The notes under the pieces: generated by a model
Databases searched by the model: none
Told to the model about the DNA's origin: nothing
What the model saw: the letters and a program-made list of their open reading frames with translations, nothing else
In this document: in pieces, positions 59,201 to 64,000 of the stretch
Layout of the letters: each line of letters begins with the position of its first letter
How positions within the stretch are numbered: position 1 is the stretch's first letter
Program-made: the position numbers and the translations under genes
Assembly (NCBI RefSeq): GCF_964204645.1
Contig: NC_134033.1
Coordinates: 10,202,231 to 10,266,230 of the forward strand
DNA: 64,000 nucleotides
Reading direction: 5' to 3'
From: Tubulanus polymorphus
Taxonomy: Eukaryota > Nemertea > Palaeonemertea > Tubulaniformes > Tubulanidae

Positions 59201-62200
59201 GGTTTACTTTCAACAACCTCCTCCCTCTCTTCACCACTGTTGTTATCTACCTCTTCGAGTTTAATGTCGGTAGCAGCAGCTCCCGCTGGTCTCGGGGTCG
59301 TCTGGTTCGTAAGATCAGCCGTCTCCAGGGCCACGTCGAATATGTCCAGCCCGACTGTTCGGTCTTGTTCGTTCTCTAATCTTGGTAGTTCGTCCAGTAA
59401 AGTCTGTATCATACTAGTTTTACCGGACATGAAAGCACCGACCGTGAACACTTTAATCCCTTGATAAGTTTTACGCCCGGTGTTCAACTCCTGGAAATAC
59501 TGAACCATAGCTCGCAGACCGCACTCGCATATATCTAACGGAGGGTTTATCAGCGGATTGCCTTCAACGTTTACCCGCTTATCAGTATCGTAGCTCAACT
59601 TCTTTATCAGATTTCCGTTTATCGATTTGATGACGTTGTTGCTCAAATCGAGATCTTTCGACATCAGAATCAAGTGTTCGGGAAAGCGCACTATTTTATT
59701 ATCGGACAGATCGATGGCGGCTATTCGGCGTTTCGGCGGGCGACGCACATTTATCGTCGGTAATCGATCTATTTTATTCAAACTCGCGTTCAAATAGTCC
59801 AGTCGCGGAAGCGTAAATATCTCCGGCGGTAAGTAGGTCAGCCGGTTTCTAGAGATATCGATCTCTTTTAGGTACCGTAGATTTTTAACATCGGGCGGAA
59901 CATCCCGGATTACATTCCCAGCCAGATAACACAGTTCCAGTCTCCGTAGCGGTTTTATATCGCCGAAAACGCTAGCGAGTTTATTGTTCTCTAGGACTAA
60001 CGAGGTGACTTTCTTTAGCTTTTCGATACCCTTCACGTTCTGTAGCCGGTTATTAGAGGCGCTCAGTCGCGTGATATTCTTCAGACGCCGCAGTACGGTC
60101 GGTAGTCTTGAGATGTTATTGTAATCGACTCGAATCTCTTTCAGTTCGTCCAGGAATTTCATCGCCTCCGGAAAACTTTCGTCGTCCAGTTTATTATGCG
60201 CTACGTCAAGTTTTTGTAAACTGCTCAAACCTTCGATCAGATCTTTAGTAATGGCGGTCAATCCGAGTTTATTTAACTCTAGTCGTTTCAACTGTTGAGA
60301 CATGATGCGTAAATTTTCCAGACTGTTCAGCGATTTGTCCATCAGTCTCAGACCGACAGCGAGTTGTTTACGAGGTGACGGAAGACGGTCCGGCTCGTAA
60401 TGGCGGCTACCGCGGAATCCGAGTTGAGCCAATGGTAGTAGACCATTCTGCAGATACCCGGATGATATCTTATTCACGTCCGAGCATTTTTTACCGTCTG
60501 CTATCGGAGTTTCATCGACCGACGAGACCGAACCGGCGCTACAAGTAAAAAAGAAACATAATAAAGCTTTACGACGATTGACTCACAACATCCTAAGATC
60601 TGACCCACAATATTCAAGGCAATTGAAGCAGAGATTATTGACCCACAACATTCAGAGATTATTGATCTAAAATATCCAGAGACCCACAATATCCTAAGAT
60701 CTGCCCTACAATATTCAAGAGAATTGACCCACAATGTTTAAGAGAATTCAAAAAGAAGTAGAAGTTTCAAAGGTATTCGAATCAGCGTAGAGTTGAGACC
60801 TCACGTCGAGTCGAGTTTAACAAGACTCGATTCATTAAAATTCGCAATAAACAATTATTTGAATTTTGATGAGAAGTAAATATTCATACAAACTTTAAAC
60901 ATCCAAAAACTGGTATATTTGATCACGAAAAGTTCGTGATTTTATATGCGAGTCCTCGTAATTCACAATTCATACGATGTTTATTTCTGTCAAAATTGAC
61001 GCTTCGACCACAAACATTATTTGTATAGATAGTTTACTTACTGTAAGTGACCGTTACCCTGTGTAAGTACGAGTAAGTACGAGCTTCTATGCACTAATGT
61101 GATATGTAAGACTCGTTTAAGCTATTTCAAGTATCATTAATAACAAATCGCGTTTGATTGCGACGGATTAAAATCATTTCCAATAAAAAGAATCCGTGTT
61201 GTAATAAATCATAGTTTGACGGCTGTTCTGTGTTTTCAAAGTTATACGGAACAGGTTCTCCAAAGAATTATCAATACGCAGGTGCCTTCCTTATACACAC
61301 CTATCATCATTCATTACTCTTGCTTGATTTTTAAATCTTTGATAGTTTGTAGCGAAATCTGTTTAAATGTATTATATAACATACCGCGCAGGTAAATTGG
61401 ACGACGTCATACGTAGTTACATTTAGTCTAAACCTGAAAGACTTTGTAAGGCAGAAGGTAAGAGATGGTTTGGTAAATCTACTGTCGATAAAAATGTTTT
61501 AATTTGTGATTTTCTAATTCGAATGGAATTTCCTTTCAATTTCAATTTTCGTAGAGATCGTAGTCAGCAACCTCATTCACATCTCAATTCTTAGCACGAC
61601 ACTAGGGGTTTGTAAATTCAAGAGAACCTTAAAACGCAAAACCGTATCGACTGCATATTCTAAACCAACAACCGTTAGTAAACACTCAATCATTTACTCC
61701 TTACGCATTTAGTCCCAACAGTAAATACAACGAGATGGATAGTACTTTACAGGTTAACTATAATTAATTAGACAAACGAGCTTCCGCTACTAATTTAGTA
61801 CAGCTTCATCGGGTGAATGGGGGAATTTCAGTCCCAGTGGTGTTGTTGGCAAACCAAAGTTGACACTAAAACTATTTTCCTAATTTTTCTACCAAATACT
61901 CCCGATACACGCTATCACATACCTGGAACTGGCCCTCGACGAGGCAGCCGATGAAACTCTCTGGTGATGATGCCTAGGTGAAGGTCGTTCCGTCACTGTT
62001 CGCAATGTTTTAGGTTCAGTTACAGTAACTTTCGGAGGAGGAGTTACGAAAGTGACGCTGTTCGTCGATGCAGATGTGTTGCCAGTTTTACTCGAGGAGT
62101 TGTGTTGTTGATTACGAGTAGATTTACTGGCGATTAAAGACGACACCCCCGACGAAGTTTGGCTAAGCGTATCAGCACCGTCCCTGGACGAGGCCGCCCG

Positions 62201-62224
62201 CCGCGATATAGCTTTTGTCGACAT
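56277..62224 (-). CDS. LRR-ROC-COR protein, MFHAS1/ROCO-like
   Basis: Four exons on the minus strand: 62224-61923, 60538-57552, 57013-56768 and 56734-56277, with phases 2, 1 and 1 in agreement, giving 1,330 residues. The N-terminal 100 residues are Ser/Thr-rich. Then come about 11 leucine-rich repeats (about 165-425), a Ras-like ROC GTPase domain with P-loop GAFMSGKTS (468-476), DLSG (554-557) and THAD (614-617), and a COR region (about 690-1000). Exon 3 adds a possible zinc ribbon with Cys 1106, 1109, 1132 and 1135. Exon 4 is polar low-complexity sequence rich in Asn, Gln and Ser. ROCO proteins are GTP-controlled cytoplasmic scaffolds; vertebrate MFHAS1 acts in innate immune signalling. No kinase domain is present, unlike LRRK. 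The role here is inferred only. Without splicing the second exon would end in GNH-stop at 57541. Confidence 0.88.
57120..57300 (+). repeat. dispersed repeat with B-box-like motif in ROCO intron
   Basis: GTCACAGGTTCGAGCGCTGC has a B-box-like core, and the region from GGCATTGTTAGTGAATAG on resembles 55285-55440. It is probably a SINE-derived scrap that was carried along when the gene end was duplicated. Confidence 0.4.
60575..60745. repeat. short imperfect tandem repeat in ROCO first intron
   Basis: ACCCACAATATTCAAG, ACCCACAACATTCAGAGAT and ACCCACAATATCCTAAGATC recur over about 170 bp with irregular spacing. It starts about 35 bases inside the intron from the acceptor of the large exon. Confidence 0.55.
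60746..61922. other. rest of ROCO first intron
   Basis: AT-rich intron sequence with no repeat or exon that I can support. Confidence 0.5.
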
Positions 62225-62834
62225 CGCGGTCGTTTTCTAAGGTCGTATTGTTTACACGTCAATCTAAAGCAGCCATCTGTAAAACAGCAAACAAATTCCA
62301 AAATAAGACGAATACAAACGTTCTAAATACTTATTAAAGTTTATATCATGCATTAAATGACGTTTCCATTTCTATAATGGTTTAATTTGGGTTTCGGTCA
62401 ATAATGATTTATTAGTTTGAATACAATATGAATCGTGATATATTAAAACTATAAACGCGTGTTTGAATTCCTTCCGTGAGTGAGCGTTTTAATTTCCTCT
62501 TCACTGAGTTCTTCTTCCTTAATTAAAATCTACGTGCTGTTTTCGATTGGTCAGCGGAGTTGGCACAGACTACTGTCCGCCATGCGCACATGACCTCGTT
62601 GGAAAAGAATATATATTACTATTAAGCGACGACTCAACTGTATCTATTCAAATGTCAAGTCGTTTATAAGTGCAATCATTCCTTTATTCATAATTGCTCT
62701 AAAAAGTTAAGTGTGGTTTATTGAAACCTGGTATATCTAAAATCATCTCTTTAAAATATATGTGTGAAAAAAAACCACAATTTTAGATGAATCTATGAAC
62801 CTGGGGCAGGTTTCATAGTCCGAAAGCGGATTTA
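62225..62834. other. upstream region of the ROCO gene
   Basis: Minus-strand 5' UTR and promoter region. On the minus strand GTTTTACAG ends at 62276, so a 5' UTR intron acceptor is possible there, about 50 bases before the start codon. No TATA box or start site can be fixed. Confidence 0.35.
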
Positions 62835-63125
62835 AACAGACTGGTCTTGTGTTGTAAGATTGTATATAGAAGCAAAATGAACTTAGATTTGGTCTTAAGT
62901 TGGTCACATCGGAAACAGAACCAAAATGAGCTCAAACTGGTCTTAAAATGTTATAGATTGCTTACAGAACCAAAGTGAGCTTTGACTGGTCTCAAGTTGT
63001 TAGATTAGCTATAGAACCAAAATGAACTTGGACTGGTCTCAAGTTGTTAGATTGGTTACAGAGCTTTTATAACTGATCTTAAGTTGTTTATTCAGATTGG
63101 CTAAAGAATGAAGATGTTCTAAGAC
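62835..63125. repeat. tandem repeat, 47-49-bp unit, about 6 copies
   Basis: Units share ACTGGTCTCAAGTTGTTAGA and ACAGAACCAAAATGAGCT. Clear starts at about 62889, 62936, 62985 and 63032. The ends are degenerate. Confidence 0.8.
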
Positions 63126-64000
63126 TAGTCTTATTTCCTGTTATATTTACTGGTTATCTATATTTCCCTTTAAACCAGTTCCATATTTGTGAGTAATTAA
63201 TTGATTAATAGCAAATGTACTAATTTAATCTTCCTATTGTCGTTATGCAAATCCTGTTGAAAAACTTTGGAACACCGGTCTAATTTACGTATACGTCATA
63301 TTCTCTTATTCCCAGATCGATAAAGTTACGCAAATGTTCAAATACGATCTAACAGGAGAATGGTGGTTGAAATGAGAAATACATGTATGTGTTCGTGTTT
63401 TCGCAGCTGGATAGGTCGCTCTATGAGTGTCGCATAGTGTTAAACTCTAGCCCATAGTTTAAGATCTATATCTCCTCAGTAAAAGCCTATATAACATACA
63501 TACACGAGGACAGTCACGAATACAGGGTTCGGATTCCTTTAACAAAAATCATTCGAGCGAATTGAAAATGAAATAGAAAGCTTCGAACAATCGAAAGGAG
63601 GGCTAAACCGGTTTTTACGACCCGGAGAACTCTTATCAGATCTCAAGCCGTAGCGACTTATGAAATAGCAAGACAAAACAACTCCGCACCAGAATTCAGT
63701 GGGTTTATATTTCGTACATAGAAATCTAATAAAATAGCGTTCGTGTTTTCTGTGTCGTGACGACAAATAGCTAATGAACTGATGTCACATCGAGAATGGA
63801 AAGAATTCATGTAAACGGTCTAAGATTCGATTCCTACTGAAAGAGTTGATTGACACAATACACAACGAGTGAATTACAGCGGAAAAAAAACTTCCGAATT
63901 GAACATTTGAATGCACTCTTAACACTTAATCTAGCCTGAAGGCAGTCATAGAATTCCCCCATATTTAATTGGATCAGGCTACAAATCAACCAAGGTAGAA
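63126..64000. other. non-coding stretch to right edge
   Basis: No supported gene, RNA or repeat. A 75-codon minus-strand reading at 63539-63766 has no recognisable domain and is not called. Confidence 0.35.

Noticed and set aside
60501-60734. 77-codon minus-strand reading upstream of the large ROCO exon
   Set aside because: In another frame than the gene and built mostly from the short tandem repeat in the intron; the CTTGTAG acceptor and phase-2 match to 61923 explain the region better.
1-64000. CRISPR array, operon or phage signals
   Set aside because: All tandem repeats lack unique spacers of even length, the genes have introns, and the domains are animal-type; nothing supports a prokaryotic or viral system.

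Overview
The window reads as nuclear DNA of an animal, probably a marine invertebrate and most likely a spiralian such as a mollusc, brachiopod or annelid. The evidence is GT-AG introns, animal-only extracellular domains (NIDO, AMOP, VWD, EGF, SEA), tRNA-derived SINEs, many short inverted-repeat elements, a LINE remnant and TTAGGG-like tracts. Nothing in it points to bacteria or to a virus. The species cannot be named from the sequence alone.

Layout. (1) 0-7 kb: the 3' end of an ATP-grasp-type gene enters from the left edge (1-713), followed by a stray remnant of its last exon (1541-1600) and a frameshifted second copy (5559-6701). (2) 7-13.2 kb: two close tandem paralogues of a GT31 beta-1,3-galactosyltransferase-like Golgi enzyme, each with a 5' non-coding exon and one coding exon. 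The second has gained a poly-Q tract and a 19-residue stem repeat, and its intron holds a 1.63-kb foldback transposon with a TTATA target duplication. (3) 13.2-23.1 kb: repeat-rich DNA that may be mostly the first intron of the next gene, with a possible first coding exon at 16334-16619. (4) 23.2-53.9 kb: one giant transmembrane mucin gene. A single exon of about 18.4 kb encodes about 670 copies of a 9-residue Thr/Ser/Pro/Glu repeat. Then 24 short exons, whose splice phases all agree, encode NIDO, AMOP, VWD, an NFPP-type linker, an EGF series, SEA, two more EGFs, a membrane segment and a cytoplasmic tail. The product is about 7,560 residues from the first Met of the repeat exon. (5) 54.6-64 kb: on the minus strand, a four-exon LRR-ROC-COR (MFHAS1/ROCO-like) gene of 1,330 codons with a C-terminal CxxC-CxxC module, plus a decayed partial copy of its 3' part beside it.

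The mucin is the main find. It joins the NIDO-AMOP-VWD core of MUC4-type mucins to the EGF-SEA-EGF-TM stalk of MUC3/13/17-type mucins, and keeps both a GDPH motif and a G-S motif in SEA, the two classic sites of mucin self-cleavage. Two galactosyltransferase-like genes lie directly upstream, so a mucus or surface-glycan neighbourhood is a reasonable but unproven idea. All exon models come from reading splice signals and frames by eye; transcript data are absent.
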